A stretch of DNA of 64,000 nucleotides from Hyphomicrobiales bacterium (GCA_039989895.1 JBDXGY010000004.1:85587-149586); one strand, 5' to 3'. Shown: positions 1 through 9,457, counted from the stretch's first letter. Made by a program: numbers and translations. The notes: generated by a model not told the origin, from the sequence alone.

Positions 1-150
1 CATATCCCCAAAAAAGCTTAATTTGGCCCCGAGCGCTTATAGCACAAAGAAAACGGCAAAAAAACGTCCTAAATCGTTTTCTGACCAAACACGCGCAAAT
101 ATGATTAATCTATTAGATTTGCGTTACTAAGGCCGTTATTTGGAAGGTTG
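1..150. other. non-coding stretch downstream of lpxC
   Basis: No convincing gene is seen here. A 7-bp inverted repeat (94-100 with 117-123, arms CGCAAAT and ATTTGCG) lies about 30 bases beyond the lpxC stop. It could form a weak hairpin at the end of the lpxC transcript, but its loop is 16 nt and no good T-run follows, so a terminator is only a guess. Confidence 0.3.
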
Positions 151-1128
151 TTAGCGTGTCGAAGGTGACAAGGCAACTACAGGCTCAGACATGACACCAT
201 GACCCGTACCGTTTGGCACAGCACTGACAGATTCAGCGAATGACCAAGAATCTTTATTTTCAAATAAAGCCTTCAACATCAAGAAGTTAAGCTTATGTCC
301 ACCGCGATATGATCGATAAGCACCCATAATAGGCACGCCACTGAGAGCTAAGTCACCGACTGCATCCAACAATTTATGGCGAACAAATTCATCATCAAAT
401 CGAAGTCCATCCGGATTCATGATTCCTTCATCACCAATGACAACGGAGTTTTCAAAGGAAGAGCCAAGTGCATAACCTGCTTCCCAAAGTTTCTCCACAT
501 CCTTCATGAATCCAAATGTACGAGCTCTAGAAATATCAGAAATAAAACTGTCCGGTGTGATGTCTGTCGCAAACCGCTGACGGCCAATTGCTGGGTCATT
601 AAAGTCAATCTCGACATCGAAATAGCACCCATCATAAGGGGTTAGTTCAGCAAAAGAAGGCCCCATATCAACGCGTATTGTTTTTTCAATGCGGATGTAC
701 TGACGACGCGCTGTTTGCGCTATCAAACCAACTTCAGTAATGCTTGTAACAAAATCATGCGAACTGCCATCCATAACAGGCACTTCAGCACCATCGATAT
801 CAATACGCACATTATCGACACCCATCGCACGTAAAGCTGCCATCAGATGCTCAATAGTGGCAACAAAAGTACCCTTCGGGTCTCCAATGATAGTGCAAAG
901 CTCCGTTGCACCGACAGCTTCATATGTCGCAGGGATTTCAATCTCGGTTTCATCAGCGACTGAGCGAATAAAATAAATACCGGTATTAGCACTAGAAGGA
1001 TGCAACGTCATCGAGACAGGAAGATTGCTATGTACGCCCTTGCCTTTAAAGGTAATCGGAGCATTGATCGTATGTTGTACTGATTTCTTCAATTTCACAC
1101 TTTTAGATCGACCGTTTAAGGTGACCAC
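151..1128 (-). CDS. lpxC: UDP-3-O-acyl-N-acetylglucosamine deacetylase LpxC
   Basis: LpxC is the cytosolic zinc deacetylase that commits UDP-3-O-acyl-GlcNAc to lipid A synthesis. The 325-residue product is close to the usual family length. It shows the family blocks EHLMAALRAMGVDN and VPVMDGSS in the first half, and the zinc/catalytic block RHKLLDAVGDLALSG and GGHKLN in the second half. It lies downstream of ftsZ, the usual place at the end of alphaproteobacterial dcw clusters, but 334 bp separate the two genes, so it may have its own promoter. The start is a GTG at 1126-1128 with only a poorly spaced purine stretch before it. GTG or TTG codons 10 to 12 residues further in are also possible. 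Confidence 0.96.
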   Translation of the reverse strand: MVTLNGRSKSVKLKKSVQHTINAPITFKGKGVHSNLPVSMTLHPSSANTGIYFIRSVADETEIEIPATYEAVGATELCTIIGDPKGTFVATIEHLMAALRAMGVDNVRIDIDGAEVPVMDGSSHDFVTSITEVGLIAQTARRQYIRIEKTIRVDMGPSFAELTPYDGCYFDVEIDFNDPAIGRQRFATDITPDSFISDISRARTFGFMKDVEKLWEAGYALGSSFENSVVIGDEGIMNPDGLRFDDEFVRHKLLDAVGDLALSGVPIMGAYRSYRGGHKLNFLMLKALFENKDSWSFAESVSAVPNGTGHGVMSEPVVALSPSTR

Positions 1129-1462
1129 CCTTAAGAAAGAAGCTCATAAAAGGAAAACTTGCCCAAGATGACCAGTGCCATCCATACAAATGTCAAACTT
1201 TAGGTTTCTAAACCATTCAAGCTCAATATCCCCAAACAACCTTCATTTACGTTAGTATTGAATCAAACAATACCTCTAATTTAGCCTACTCGCCAATCAC
1301 ACTTTCTAACCAAATATTAAACCTAATAAACATTAAAAAACAATCACTTATACAAATCACCCGACACAATGTAACATACTGTAACAACGCGAATAACAAA
1401 GGCCTGCACAGGTAATACACCTATGCAGACAAATTAAAGAATCTACCAAACAGTAAAACTGT
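1129..1462. other. 334-bp ftsZ-lpxC intergenic region
   Basis: No open frame with gene-like features was found on either strand. The part next to ftsZ holds a hairpin listed separately. Read on the minus strand, a perfect TTGACA sits at 1192-1197, upstream of lpxC, but no good -10 hexamer follows at 16-18 bp. An lpxC promoter here is plausible and unproven. Confidence 0.4.
1405..1427 (-). terminator. candidate terminator after ftsZ
   Basis: Inverted repeat 1405-1413 / 1419-1427 with a 5-nt loop and one G-U pair, starting 36 bases beyond the ftsZ stop. The following bases in the minus direction (GGCCTTTGTTATT) form only a weak T-tract, so termination may be partial and allow read-through into lpxC. 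Confidence 0.4.
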
Positions 1463-3523
1463 CTACTGTGCTTGCCTACGCAGGAAAGCAGGTATTTCCA
1501 ATTGCTCTTCCGCACTTGTTGCAGAAGCAGTTGGGCTTACCCGTCCTTGTGCATCAAGATTACCGGTTGCAGGCGCATAATTTGTTGCCAATGATTGACG
1601 TGAAGGAGCGCTAGATGGTGCGGGGTCGCTCGGCGCAACAGCTTGTGGTTGAGCCGGTCTGGCCTGTACGCTTTGTGGTGCAGCAGGTGCAACAGGTTCA
1701 GGAGTAATAGGTATTGTTGCAGTTTGCGGTACTGCTACCGGCATTTCTGCTTCATTTTCCATCTCGTCATCATAATCTTTACGCCCGCCCAAAGTCGCAT
1801 TCGTAATACGCTTCAGCAAACCAAGAGCACCACGCTCTTCATCATCACTAATTTCAAGGCTGCTAACGGACTTGGCTTTGATCTCTTCACGTACGATCAT
1901 TGGAAAGTCATCAACACTTGGCATTTTTTGGGCAACGGCTGGCGCTTCTGCAAGCGGTGGTATGAAGGGAGCTTCTGATACTTGCTCATCAGCAACCGGC
2001 GTCACCGCCATTACGGCATCAAGATCATCCATTACTGGCACGTCATAAGAACTTTGAGCCAGTTGCAACGCATCTTCACTTGGCGTGAATGGCGAAATTG
2101 TAACCGCAGCATCTGTCTTTGCTGTTTCCGGTTGAGCAACTGCTACTGGAGCCACTTGTGGCTGCACTGTTTCTGGTTGCGCTAATTCTGCCTGATGAAC
2201 TTCTGGCTGAGGGCTTGGTATTGAAGCTTGTGGTTGGGCAGCCGGTGCAGCATGTTCTTCAACTGTTGCAGCCACTACAGGCTCAATGCTTGAGTCAGCC
2301 ACTACCGGCTCACTGCTTGCCTCAGCCGTTAGACTTGCACTTGTTGTAATCGGACGCATAAATGTTGACGCCTCTTTAACTTCAGGCACCTCACCGGAGG
2401 AAACACCATGCTCAATGCCTGTCGCAACAACAGAAACACGAACAACACCTTCGAGCGCTTCATCAAATGTTGCACCAAGAATGATATTAGCTTCCTGATC
2501 AACTTCCTCACGGATACGGGTTGCAGCCTCATCCACTTCAAACAAGGTCAAATCATTACCACCTGTGATAGAAATCAATAGGCCTTGCGCACCTTGCATA
2601 GATGTTTCATCGAGAAGAGGATTGGCAATGGCAGCTTCAGCAGCTTCTGTCGCCCGGTTTTCACCAGACGCTTCCCCTGTACCCATCATTGCTTTGCCCA
2701 TTTCGCTCATCACCGAACGCACATCAGCAAAATCAAGATTGATGAGCCCTTCTTTGACCATCAAATCTGTGATGCAGGCAACGCCAGAATAAAGCACCTG
2801 GTCAGCCATAGAGAACGCATCCGCGAATGTCGTCTTGTCATTGGCAACACGGAACAAATTCTGGTTTGGAATAACAATCAATGTATCCACATTGGCCTGA
2901 AGTTCTTCAATGCCTTGCTCAGCCAAGCGCATACGGCGCGCCCCTTCAAACTGAAATGGCTTTGTCACAACACCAACTGTGAGAATACCCATATCACGCG
3001 CAGCACGTGCAACCACTGGAGCAGCACCAGTACCCGTTCCACCGCCCATACCGGCGGTGATGAAGGCCATGTGGGACCCTTCGAGATAACCATTCAATTC
3101 GTCAATTACTTCTTCTGCCGCTTGACGGCCGACTTCGGGTTGAGATCCTGCACCCAGACCTTGGGTCACCTGCAGACCCATTTGAACCAATCGCTCCGCA
3201 TTAGAACTGGTCAAGGCCTGAGCATCTGTATTGGCAACGACAAATTCAACGCCTTCCAGTCCAGATTTGATCATGTTGTTGACCGCATTACCGCCAGCGC
3301 CCCCAACACCAAAAACAGTGATTTTCGGTTTCAGTTCAGTGATATCCGGCATTTTGAGATTTATAGTCATGTTGTCCTCATCTGGTGTATTAGGCGAACT
3401 GAGTGTCTGTGAATTCGTCGGTTCTAAAAAAGTTGGGTTTGTTTCTGCATTTTGTTGTTGCGATAGATTAGTCTCTATTGTCGGCTCGGCTGCATCGTGG
3501 GTTGTGTCATTATCTGTTGTCAT
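1463..3523 (-). CDS. ftsZ: cell division GTPase FtsZ with optional N-terminal extension
   Basis: FtsZ is the tubulin-like GTPase that polymerises into the division ring. The GTPase core starts at [16 protein letters not shown] and carries [14 protein letters not shown] and the tubulin signature [14 protein letters not shown] disordered Pro/Gln/Ala-rich linker of about 250 residues follows, ending in the conserved C-terminal peptide EIPAFLRRQ that binds FtsA. Two in-frame starts look real. ATG 3523 overlaps the ftsA stop as TGATG and has GGAGA 7 nt upstream. ATG 3370, the start that matches rhizobial FtsZ, has GAGGA 4 nt upstream. The longer form (686 residues) would add 51 polar residues rich in T, N, E, Q and P. 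The shorter form has 635 residues. Confidence 0.97.
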   Translation of the reverse strand: MTTDNDTTHDAAEPTIETNLSQQQNAETNPTFLEPTNSQTLSSPNTPDEDNMTINLKMPDITELKPKITVFGVGGAGGNAVNNMIKSGLEGVEFVVANTDAQALTSSNAERLVQMGLQVTQGLGAGSQPEVGRQAAEEVIDELNGYLEGSHMAFITAGMGGGTGTGAAPVVARAARDMGILTVGVVTKPFQFEGARRMRLAEQGIEELQANVDTLIVIPNQNLFRVANDKTTFADAFSMADQVLYSGVACITDLMVKEGLINLDFADVRSVMSEMGKAMMGTGEASGENRATEAAEAAIANPLLDETSMQGAQGLLISITGGNDLTLFEVDEAATRIREEVDQEANIILGATFDEALEGVVRVSVVATGIEHGVSSGEVPEVKEASTFMRPITTSASLTAEASSEPVVADSSIEPVVAATVEEHAAPAAQPQASIPSPQPEVHQAELAQPETVQPQVAPVAVAQPETAKTDAAVTISPFTPSEDALQLAQSSYDVPVMDDLDAVMAVTPVADEQVSEAPFIPPLAEAPAVAQKMPSVDDFPMIVREEIKAKSVSSLEISDDEERGALGLLKRITNATLGGRKDYDDEMENEAEMPVAVPQTATIPITPEPVAPAAPQSVQARPAQPQAVAPSDPAPSSAPSRQSLATNYAPATGNLDAQGRVSPTASATSAEEQLEIPAFLRRQAQ
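3370..3380 (-). promoter_or_regulatory. internal ribosome binding site and canonical ftsZ start
   Basis: Read on the minus strand, GAGGA (3375-3379) lies 4 nt before ATG 3370, the start matching the conserved FtsZ N-terminus. A second site, GGAGA at 3531-3535, lies 7 nt before the in-frame ATG 3523. Two well-formed sites for one reading frame allow two FtsZ isoforms. Confidence 0.55.
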
Positions 3524-4860
3524 CAAAAATTCTCCGCTAACCATCGCCCCATGCGACCAAAATAGCCGCCTGTTCCAGTCATATCTCTTGATTGGGGACT
3601 GGAGCGGTTAGGCAACCAGCCAATATCTTGTTTTGAATCAGCCGTTTGTGGGTAAATCATTAATCCAACGATTGATGAAAATGCCGCACTGCGCGCTTCT
3701 GTCGGAAGACCGGACACGCCGAGTGGCCGCCCTAGGCGAACATTTTTACCGAGAATCGAACGCGCCAATTCAGTCATACCTGTCAGCTGACTTGCACCAC
3801 CTGTTAAGACAACACGGCGCCCCACCAGGGCCGCAAAACCTGACGCATTTAAACGGTCACGAATAAGCTCAAGTGTTTCTTCAACACGTGGGCGAATAAT
3901 TTTAGCAAGCATCGATGGAGAAACATCACCGCTAATACCGCTTTCATCACCAATTTGCTGAAAAGGCACAGAAACAAAATCATTCACTATTCCAGGCAGA
4001 ACACTACCGTGTTTCACCTTAATCATTTCGGCTTGCCGCAAAGACGTTGAAAGTCCACGGGCGATATCCATCGTCACATGCTGCCCACCAAGAGCCAGAC
4101 CATCGCAATGGACGAATTTACCTTCCATGAAAACAGCCGCCGTTGTTGTGCCGCCGCCAAGATCAATACAGGTAACACCAAGTTCAGCTTCGTCACCAGC
4201 AAGACAAGCAAGACCACTTGCATAGGGCGAAACAATAAAGTCTTCCACCGCCAAATGGCAGCGGTTAACAGCAACTTCAAGATTGCGGAGTGATGCATCA
4301 TTAGCGGTCACAACATGCATATCAACTGCAAGGCGCTCACCTATCATACCGCGGGCATCCTTAATGCTGCGATTACCATCAATGGCATAGCCGATTGGCA
4401 GGGAATGAAGAACCGCTGCATCGTCCTGAGTTGAATGGTTACGTCCCGCTTCCAAAACCCGCCGAATATCGTTTTCAACCACATCCTGGCCGGCAAGCGA
4501 GACACTGGCAGAAAAAGCATTGCTGTGCATCCGGCTTCCAGAAACGTTCACTATAAGCGATTCGATGGTCATACCAGCACGGCGTTCTGCGGCGTCCACA
4601 GCCAATCTGATAGCCTGTTCAGCCTCATCGAGATCAACCACAACGCCGCCCTTGATGCCGCGAGAGCGCTGATGACCAAAGCCGATAACATCGACAACAT
4701 GGGTTCTGCCAGAAAACTCGATACCATCATGCTTTGGATGAAGCCGCGCAATGACACAGCAAACCTTCGCGGTTCCTACATCCAAAACGCTGATGACCGT
4801 CGAGCGGTTGGCCCGCAAGCCTTTGTTTTTTGCACCTGATTTAGATCCAAATTGCAGCAT
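3523..4860 (-). CDS. ftsA: cell division protein FtsA
   Basis: FtsA is the actin-like ATPase that ties FtsZ filaments to the inner membrane and recruits later division proteins. The 445-residue product has the actin-fold phosphate-binding block [17 protein letters not shown] near the N-terminus, [13 protein letters not shown] in the middle and [13 protein letters not shown] near residue 370. It ends in an amphipathic stretch ([14 protein letters not shown]) fitting the membrane-targeting helix. Its ATG overlaps the ftsQ stop by one base (TAATG), and its TGA overlaps the upstream ftsZ ATG by one base, so ftsQ-ftsA-ftsZ look translationally coupled. Confidence 0.97.
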   Translation of the reverse strand: MLQFGSKSGAKNKGLRANRSTVISVLDVGTAKVCCVIARLHPKHDGIEFSGRTHVVDVIGFGHQRSRGIKGGVVVDLDEAEQAIRLAVDAAERRAGMTIESLIVNVSGSRMHSNAFSASVSLAGQDVVENDIRRVLEAGRNHSTQDDAAVLHSLPIGYAIDGNRSIKDARGMIGERLAVDMHVVTANDASLRNLEVAVNRCHLAVEDFIVSPYASGLACLAGDEAELGVTCIDLGGGTTTAAVFMEGKFVHCDGLALGGQHVTMDIARGLSTSLRQAEMIKVKHGSVLPGIVNDFVSVPFQQIGDESGISGDVSPSMLAKIIRPRVEETLELIRDRLNASGFAALVGRRVVLTGGASQLTGMTELARSILGKNVRLGRPLGVSGLPTEARSAAFSSIVGLMIYPQTADSKQDIGWLPNRSSPQSRDMTGTGGYFGRMGRWLAENF

Positions 4861-5780
4861 TAGATTTTTTTCTCCTTGCTGCGCGCTTCTTTACGGCGCT
4901 TCAATGTGGCCCGTCGGTTGACCAATGCCTCATCTGACAAACGCATAACCATGCGATCAGTCAATCGCATGTCAACACTGATCAAATCTTTGGAAAGAAT
5001 AGACTTTTCTTCATCAAGTGTGAGTAATTCCACCAAAGCTTCACGCACCCCGTCTTCCGGCAATTTTATGGTGATTTTGTTGTCCAGCAAAATATCCCAC
5101 CGCCGCTCTGAATGGAGCATGGATGCCTGCACGCGGCTGCGCAAAGCTGGAAACTCATCTATCAATGCTAAGAATTCCGGGCCTTTGCGCTGAGCCCCAT
5201 GGCCAACAACAATAGGAAGGCTGCCATGTAATTCTTTTTGAAAATCATCAAGAACAAGCCCGTCATTATCGACGATCGATACCACTCGCCCGCGCTGCCA
5301 AATCGCAAAGGGTTCTCGTTCATTGAGTTGAATTGTTAGTTTGCCTGGGTAAATCTTACGCACCGATGCCGATTTTACCCAAGGCTCGCGCAAAAGCGTT
5401 TGATGAGCGCTTGCAACATCGAATGTCACCATAGAAACACCGGGTGATAATCCCAATATATCGAGAATATCCCGTACCTTCATATAACGATGACCAGAGA
5501 TCGTGACTGAATCCACATCAAAACCAAGAGAGGCTGTAACGGTTGAAGTCACAGCTGCTGCATGACCACCAGCGATAGCCCCGTAAGTCGCAAAAGCGCC
5601 AATAATGCCAGCACTCGCAAGTGTCATCGCAAATTTTGGTAAAGTTTCAACCCGCGCTTGAAACCTGTGGAACAGTCGGCGCACAAAAAGTTGGCGCCGA
5701 GAAAGGTTCCTACCCTTCTCAAAGCGTTCTTTTCGCACATCGTGCGGTATTCGTTGCTTTTTATTGGCTATCGCCCGCAA
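4860..5780 (-). CDS. ftsQ: cell division protein FtsQ
   Basis: FtsQ is the bitopic inner-membrane scaffold linking early and late divisome proteins. The product has a basic cytoplasmic N-terminus, one membrane segment (about residues 50-70), a POTRA domain beginning near [18 protein letters not shown], and a beta domain with [20 protein letters not shown], typical of the family. I place the start at a TTG (5778-5780), 7 nt after GGAGG inside the end of ddl, giving 306 residues. A TTG seven codons earlier at 5801 lacks such a site. The 13-bp overlap with ddl fits translational coupling. Confidence 0.93.
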   Translation of the reverse strand: MRAIANKKQRIPHDVRKERFEKGRNLSRRQLFVRRLFHRFQARVETLPKFAMTLASAGIIGAFATYGAIAGGHAAAVTSTVTASLGFDVDSVTISGHRYMKVRDILDILGLSPGVSMVTFDVASAHQTLLREPWVKSASVRKIYPGKLTIQLNEREPFAIWQRGRVVSIVDNDGLVLDDFQKELHGSLPIVVGHGAQRKGPEFLALIDEFPALRSRVQASMLHSERRWDILLDNKITIKLPEDGVREALVELLTLDEEKSILSKDLISVDMRLTDRMVMRLSDEALVNRRATLKRRKEARSKEKKI

Positions 5781-6697
5781 CTCGCATCCTCCACCATCCA
5801 ACTGACAAGATCACTGAACGAGTGCCCCACATGAGCAGCCATTTCAGGAACCAATGACGTCGGCGTCATTCCGGGCTGGGTGTTTACTTCGAGACAAATA
5901 AGATCGTGATTACCATCCGCTTTTTCATCAAAACGAAAGTCTGCACGACTCACTCCACGACATCCCAGCGCAAGATGCGCCTTGGAAGATAGATTCTGTA
6001 TACTTTGGTAAATATTTGGTAAAATTTTTGCCGGAAGAACGTGTTTTGACCCTCCTGGTGCATATTTAGCATCATAATCGTAGAACTTGTGATCGATTGA
6101 AACAATTTCGGTCACATCGAGAGCCACACCATCCATCACCGCGCAGGTCAATTCACGTCCAGCCACATAGCGTTCAATCATGACTATATCACCATAAGGC
6201 CAATTACTCGCCATGAGTTGTTGTGGCGGATGATCCATATCTTCGCCCACAATCAAAACCCCGAATGAAGACCCTTCATTCACAGGCTTCACAACATAAG
6301 GCGGCGCCATCGGATGTTCTTTTGCAGCCTCTACACGGTGCATGATGCGATGCTCGGCCACAGGAACCCCCGCATCTTTCAAAACGGCCTTGGCACGATC
6401 CTTATTCATGGCCAATGCAGAAGCCATGACACCTGAATGAGTATAAGGAATATCCAAAACCTCTAAAATGCCCTGTATCGCACCATCTTCGCCAAAGGGC
6501 CCATGCAGCGCATTAAAAGCAACATCAGGCTTTAACGAAGACAGCACAGCGGCCACATCACGGCCAACATCAACGCGCGTCACTTTATAGCCCGCCTCCT
6601 CCAGCGCTTTTGCGCATTCACCACCGCTAGACAAAGACACTTCACGTTCTGAAGCCCACCCCCCCATCAGGACAGCTACATGCTTTTTGCTCATCAT
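5768..6697 (-). CDS. ddl: D-alanine--D-alanine ligase
   Basis: This cytosolic ATP-grasp enzyme joins two D-alanines for the MurF reaction. The 309-residue product has [19 protein letters not shown] at the N-terminus, [13 protein letters not shown], the ATP-grasp lysine block [14 protein letters not shown] and the metal-binding end [17 protein letters not shown]. Two adjacent ATGs (6697 and 6694) follow AAGGGA, and the second is better spaced. The gene is normally directly downstream of murB in rhizobia; here about 6 kb of unrelated genes separates them, so this distal half of the cluster needs its own promoter. Confidence 0.96.
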   Translation of the reverse strand: MMSKKHVAVLMGGWASEREVSLSSGGECAKALEEAGYKVTRVDVGRDVAAVLSSLKPDVAFNALHGPFGEDGAIQGILEVLDIPYTHSGVMASALAMNKDRAKAVLKDAGVPVAEHRIMHRVEAAKEHPMAPPYVVKPVNEGSSFGVLIVGEDMDHPPQQLMASNWPYGDIVMIERYVAGRELTCAVMDGVALDVTEIVSIDHKFYDYDAKYAPGGSKHVLPAKILPNIYQSIQNLSSKAHLALGCRGVSRADFRFDEKADGNHDLICLEVNTQPGMTPTSLVPEMAAHVGHSFSDLVSWMVEDASCGR

Positions 6698-6852
6698 AAA
6701 TCCCTTAAATTAAAATAGAGACCCCCAAAATGTATGATTCGGGTTAATAAGTTAAAACATAATCGTCAGTTTCGTTGGCAATCTACAGCCGCAATGCTAA
6801 TATGAAAGCATACCAAAAAAGGTAAGTGATAAGAAAAAAGGGGAAGCATACA

Positions 6853-7137
6853 ATGGAAAATCTAATAGCACAGCTTGTTGGTGGTGCAATTGGCGGCACA
6901 GCGGGTGGTAAAGTGAATTCTGGTGGCTCAATGGGCGGCATAGGAAATCTTGTCGCTGGTGCAGTTGGCGGCGTTGGCGGCGGTCAATTACTTGGTGGTC
7001 TTTTAGGCGCAGCCGGTGGTGATGCAGCTGGTGGCCTAGACATAGCAGGGATGGCCAGCAACTTAGTCGGCGGCGGTGTCGGTGGCATGGTTGTACAGAT
7101 GGTCGTTGGCATGGTCATGAAGAAAATACGCGGCTAA
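6853..7137 (+). CDS. small glycine-zipper membrane protein
   Basis: The 94-residue product is built from glycine- and valine-rich segments (VGGAIGGTAGGK, GGVGGGQLLGGLLGAAGG, GGGVGGMVVQMVVGMVM) and ends in the basic KKIRG. The GxxxG spacing suggests packed transmembrane or membrane-inserted helices. I recognise it as a widespread small glycine-rich family without an assigned function. ATG 6853 is preferred because AGGGGA precedes it at suitable spacing; an upstream in-frame ATG at 6826 lacks a site. It stands alone, divergent from ddl, and ends at a strong terminator. Confidence 0.75.
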   Translation: MENLIAQLVGGAIGGTAGGKVNSGGSMGGIGNLVAGAVGGVGGGQLLGGLLGAAGGDAAGGLDIAGMASNLVGGGVGGMVVQMVVGMVMKKIRG

Positions 7138-7197
7138 AGCTAAGCCTCTTTCACTAACGAAAGAGTATAGTTCATAGATAGCTACAAGCAAGAATAG

Positions 7198-7240
7198 AGA
7201 GCATGTCTGAGATGGAATTTCAAAAGGACATGCTCTTTTT
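7198..7240 (+). terminator. rho-independent terminator
   Basis: A 10-bp perfect stem (7198-7207 with 7227-7236, arm AGAGCATGTC) is followed by T5. It ends the transcript of the small glycine-zipper gene. Confidence 0.85.
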
Positions 7241-7423
7241 GAGAAAATAATTTACAATCATAGAATAGAACACGACTTATCACAGTTTACTTCACAATCG
7301 CTTGATAATGCAAAATTTCGAGCCAACTTAATTAATTTAGAAATATTTTATTATATTCTTTAGCCTACATAGATAACTCATAGTGCAGTATACATGTGGA
7401 CTGAAAATATGGAGAATATTCTC

Positions 7424-7564
7424 ATGACGACCGAAGAAAACAAAAAAGAAAAACCAATGCCATACAGAAGCAACACTGAACGTCGCAGTGGAATAGATAT
7501 CCGTAGCGAAGATCTAAAAAAGCAACAAGGCGAAAGACGTTCTGGTACGGAGCGCAGACGATAG
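7424..7564 (+). CDS. 46-residue arginine-rich small protein
   Basis: A short frame starts at ATG 7424, eight nt after GGAGA (7411-7415), and ends at TAG 7562-7564, 24 bp before a strong terminator. The peptide begins MTTEENKKEKPMPYRSN and carries two ERRSG-type repeats (TERRSGIDIRSED, then QGERRSGTERRR). It is highly charged, with no cysteine or membrane segment. The ERRSG/RR pattern occurs in short leaders of larger bacterial proteins, but I know of no function for it alone. A good ribosome site, a gene-like length and its own terminator support a real small gene. Confidence 0.6.
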   Translation: MTTEENKKEKPMPYRSNTERRSGIDIRSEDLKKQQGERRSGTERRR

Positions 7565-7588
7565 GCGTCTATTAATCCACATAAAGAA

Positions 7589-7618
7589 AAAACCGCAAGG
7601 CAACCAATCTGCGGTTTT
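7589..7618 (+). terminator. rho-independent terminator
   Basis: A 9-bp perfect stem (7589-7597 with 7610-7618, arm AAAACCGCA) with T4 at its end. It terminates the 46-residue small gene. It also resembles the hupE terminator at 8298-8327 and lies at the same distance from the decayed hupE copy, so it probably arose as part of the same duplication. Confidence 0.8.
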
Positions 7619-7650
7619 ATAAATGACTTCTTAGCGAACTACGCTTAGGT

Positions 7651-7755
7651 CTAAAGAACAAAACCTTCAAGATTTTCAAACATTAGATAATCACCAATAC
7701 CCGCAACAACCAGCTAGTAAGACCTACATTCATGGCACAAAGCATCATTGGCGGC
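7651..7755 (-). pseudogene. decayed 3' fragment of a second hupE copy
   Basis: The minus strand from 7755 to 7651 aligns with the last ~35 codons of the intact hupE at 8354-8992. It shows MN-[V/A][G/R]LT, then, after a 1-base deletion near 7712, VAGIGDYLMFENLEGFVL and a stop. The intact gene reads IAGIGVYLTLENLEGFILGA. Read straight through, the fragment hits a stop after the deletion. Nothing of the 5' four-fifths is recognisable. The similarity continues past the stop into the terminator (7589-7618 against 8298-8327). This is the relic of a duplication whose two copies now flank the cupin gene. Confidence 0.8.
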
Positions 7756-7768
7756 CATGAGCACAAAT

Positions 7769-8164
7769 CTACGTCTGGTATTCTTCGTCGGTCACCGGCT
7801 CCATCCAATCAGCATGCTTACCTTCCAACGCTTCCTGTATAGCAATATGGCACATCGCATGATCGGGTGCAGCGCCATGCCAGTGTTTTTCCTCTGGCGC
7901 GATCCAAATCGTGTCACCTGGTAAGATTTCTTGAATAGCTTCGCCTTGCTTTTGAATGAGGCCAACACCAGAAAGAACATAGAGCGTTTGTCCCAGGGGA
8001 TGAGTGTGCCAATTAGTGCGGGCACCAGGTGAAAAACTAACACGCAAGGCGCGCACTCTGGCTGGTTCGGGTGCTGTAACGATGGGATCCATCATGACCG
8101 TGCCTGTAAAATACTCAGCATTGACAAATGTGGTTGAGCGGCTGTTCGCTTTGTGGATATCCAT
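7769..8164 (-). CDS. cupin protein, mandelonitrile-lyase-like
   Basis: The 131-residue product is a single-domain cupin. Motif 1 is ARTNWHTHPLGQTLYVLSG with the metal-binding histidines, motif 2 is PGDTIWIAPEEKHWHGAAPD, and the C-terminus is MEPVTDEEYQ. This pattern closely matches the small manganese cupins that include the bacterial (R)-mandelonitrile lyases; most relatives have no proven substrate, so the true reaction is open. AAGGA lies just before ATG 8164. It sits downstream of hupE and its terminator, in the same direction, between the intact and decayed hupE 3' ends. Confidence 0.85.
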   Translation of the reverse strand: MDIHKANSRSTTFVNAEYFTGTVMMDPIVTAPEPARVRALRVSFSPGARTNWHTHPLGQTLYVLSGVGLIQKQGEAIQEILPGDTIWIAPEEKHWHGAAPDHAMCHIAIQEALEGKHADWMEPVTDEEYQT

Positions 8165-8297
8165 ATGGGGTCCTTACGGTTTATATTTTTTCAAACAACT
8201 ACAACAAATCATGGAAGCTATATTGAGCCAAGGTTTTTTAATGTTTTCAGATCGTGCCCCACTCATAGAGACGGATGTACGTAATCCCATAAACACA

Positions 8298-8327
8298 AAA
8301 GCCGCAAGTCATCTAACCTGCGGCTTT
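8298..8327 (-). terminator. rho-independent terminator of hupE
   Basis: A 9-bp stem (8298-8306 with 8319-8327, arm AAAGCCGCA read on the minus strand) followed by TTGTGTTT, starting 27 bp after the hupE stop. It separates hupE from the cupin gene. Confidence 0.75.
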
Positions 8328-8353
8328 AAAACTAATCATGTAACTTGCAGCCA

Positions 8354-8992
8354 TTAAGCGCCGAGAATAAAACCCTCAAGGTTTTCAAGTGTCAGATAAA
8401 CGCCAATGCCCGCAATCAACGCACCGGTAAGGCGCGCATTCATGGCAGTTGCTTCACTGGCCTTCATCATATGTTTCACAACATAACCCGCCCCAAGCGC
8501 GATGCCATATTGAATAACGCCAAGGCCAAGCAAATAACCAACCAACACCGTCGTCCCGACAGCTACTTCTTGCGTTGCGATGGAATCACCGAAAGCTGAA
8601 CCGTGGAAAAGACCGAAGCCTGCAAAAAGCACCAATGCTGAAACGATACCAAGCGCGCGACCGGAAAGCACAACGCCGCCGACCACAAGAAGCGATAAGC
8701 CGATAACAACTTCTTTGATCGGAAGACCCGAACCAAAGCTCATCATCAAACAACCAACGACCATAGCCACGATATAGGCCGCAGGCGCAAGCCGTGCAAA
8801 GCCTGTGTAAAGGGCCGCAACCCCGACAGCGATGACAAAGAATAGATGGTCAAAACCCAAAAGCGGGTGACCCACACCAGACAAAATACCATGTGTGAAT
8901 GTTTCCATCGGCAACCCGCCGAGTGGGTGGTGAGCAAATGCAGGCGTTGCAAATGTCGCAAGGCTGGCCGCTGCCAAAATATATTTTTTCAT
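8354..8992 (-). CDS. hupE: HupE/UreJ-family metal permease (probable cobalt uptake)
   Basis: HupE/UreJ proteins are inner-membrane permeases for nickel or cobalt. The 212-residue product has a cleavable-looking N-terminus (MKKYILAAASLATFATPAFA), the metal-binding HHPLGG, then FDHLFFVIAVG and GLFHGSAFGD, the conserved His-containing helices, in about six further hydrophobic segments. The start at 8992 follows AAGGGGA at 7 nt; an in-frame ATG at 9073 lies inside the leader. A cobalamin riboswitch precedes it. In other proteobacteria, B12-riboswitch-controlled HupE is assigned to cobalt import, and that is my inference here. Confidence 0.9.
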   Translation of the reverse strand: MKKYILAAASLATFATPAFAHHPLGGLPMETFTHGILSGVGHPLLGFDHLFFVIAVGVAALYTGFARLAPAAYIVAMVVGCLMMSFGSGLPIKEVVIGLSLLVVGGVVLSGRALGIVSALVLFAGFGLFHGSAFGDSIATQEVAVGTTVLVGYLLGLGVIQYGIALGAGYVVKHMMKASEATAMNARLTGALIAGIGVYLTLENLEGFILGA

Positions 8993-9104
8993 GAGAAATC
9001 CCCTTCGCAGTTGTTTGAAGAGAGGCTTATCGTCAGAAAGAGAAAAACATTCTTTCACTTTCCCACGGAACACCCCGTCCGTCGTTTAAAGCCAGCCCAA
9101 ATGT

Positions 9105-9305
9105 GGGCTGTTGCTCGGCTGGTCTCCTGGCTTACGGGTCAAAGCGATTTCATCTCCTTCCCGACAGCTGTCAGTGGTTTTTGATGAAACGCTCTCCGCT
9201 TACAGTCGCGGGGGCGGCTGCAGATTAAGGCCCCGACTTGGGTCGTCCCCTTCTGCATTCCCATTTGATCCCCAATGCATAAAGCACCATGCGGGGAACC
9301 GAACA
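9105..9305 (-). promoter_or_regulatory. cobalamin (B12) riboswitch
   Basis: Read on the minus strand, this leader has the class hallmarks in order: GGTTCCCCGCA, then the B12-box core GCCCCCGCGACTGTAAGCGG-like block (around 9205-9230), CCACTG...CGGGAAGG, and the 3' element AAGCCAGGAGACC (around 9117-9132). It ends about 115 bp before the hupE start. Adenosylcobalamin binding would be expected to turn hupE expression off. Confidence 0.95.
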
Positions 9306-9402
9306 TTTTCCAATTGCAATCAATTTGCCACAAAGGTCAATGCCAAAGTCGCAATCAAAGACGACTTTTCTACTGACAACGCAAAAAGAAGAACACTTCG
9401 CT

Positions 9403-9429
9403 TTGTTAAGACGCGAGAACGTTTATAAT
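9403..9429 (+). promoter_or_regulatory. candidate cysK promoter
   Basis: TATAAT at 9424-9429 is a perfect -10 hexamer, 29 bp before the cysK ATG. The best -35 is TTGTTA at 9403-9408 with a short 15-bp spacer. Confidence 0.45.
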
Positions 9430-9457
9430 GTGAGAAGCAATAAAAGTAAGGAACGTT

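Noticed and set aside
2585-3412. 275-codon plus-strand frame opposite ftsZ
   Set aside because: It is the antisense shadow of the conserved FtsZ GTPase domain, with no ribosome site and a composition rich in His, Cys and Arg unlike a real protein.
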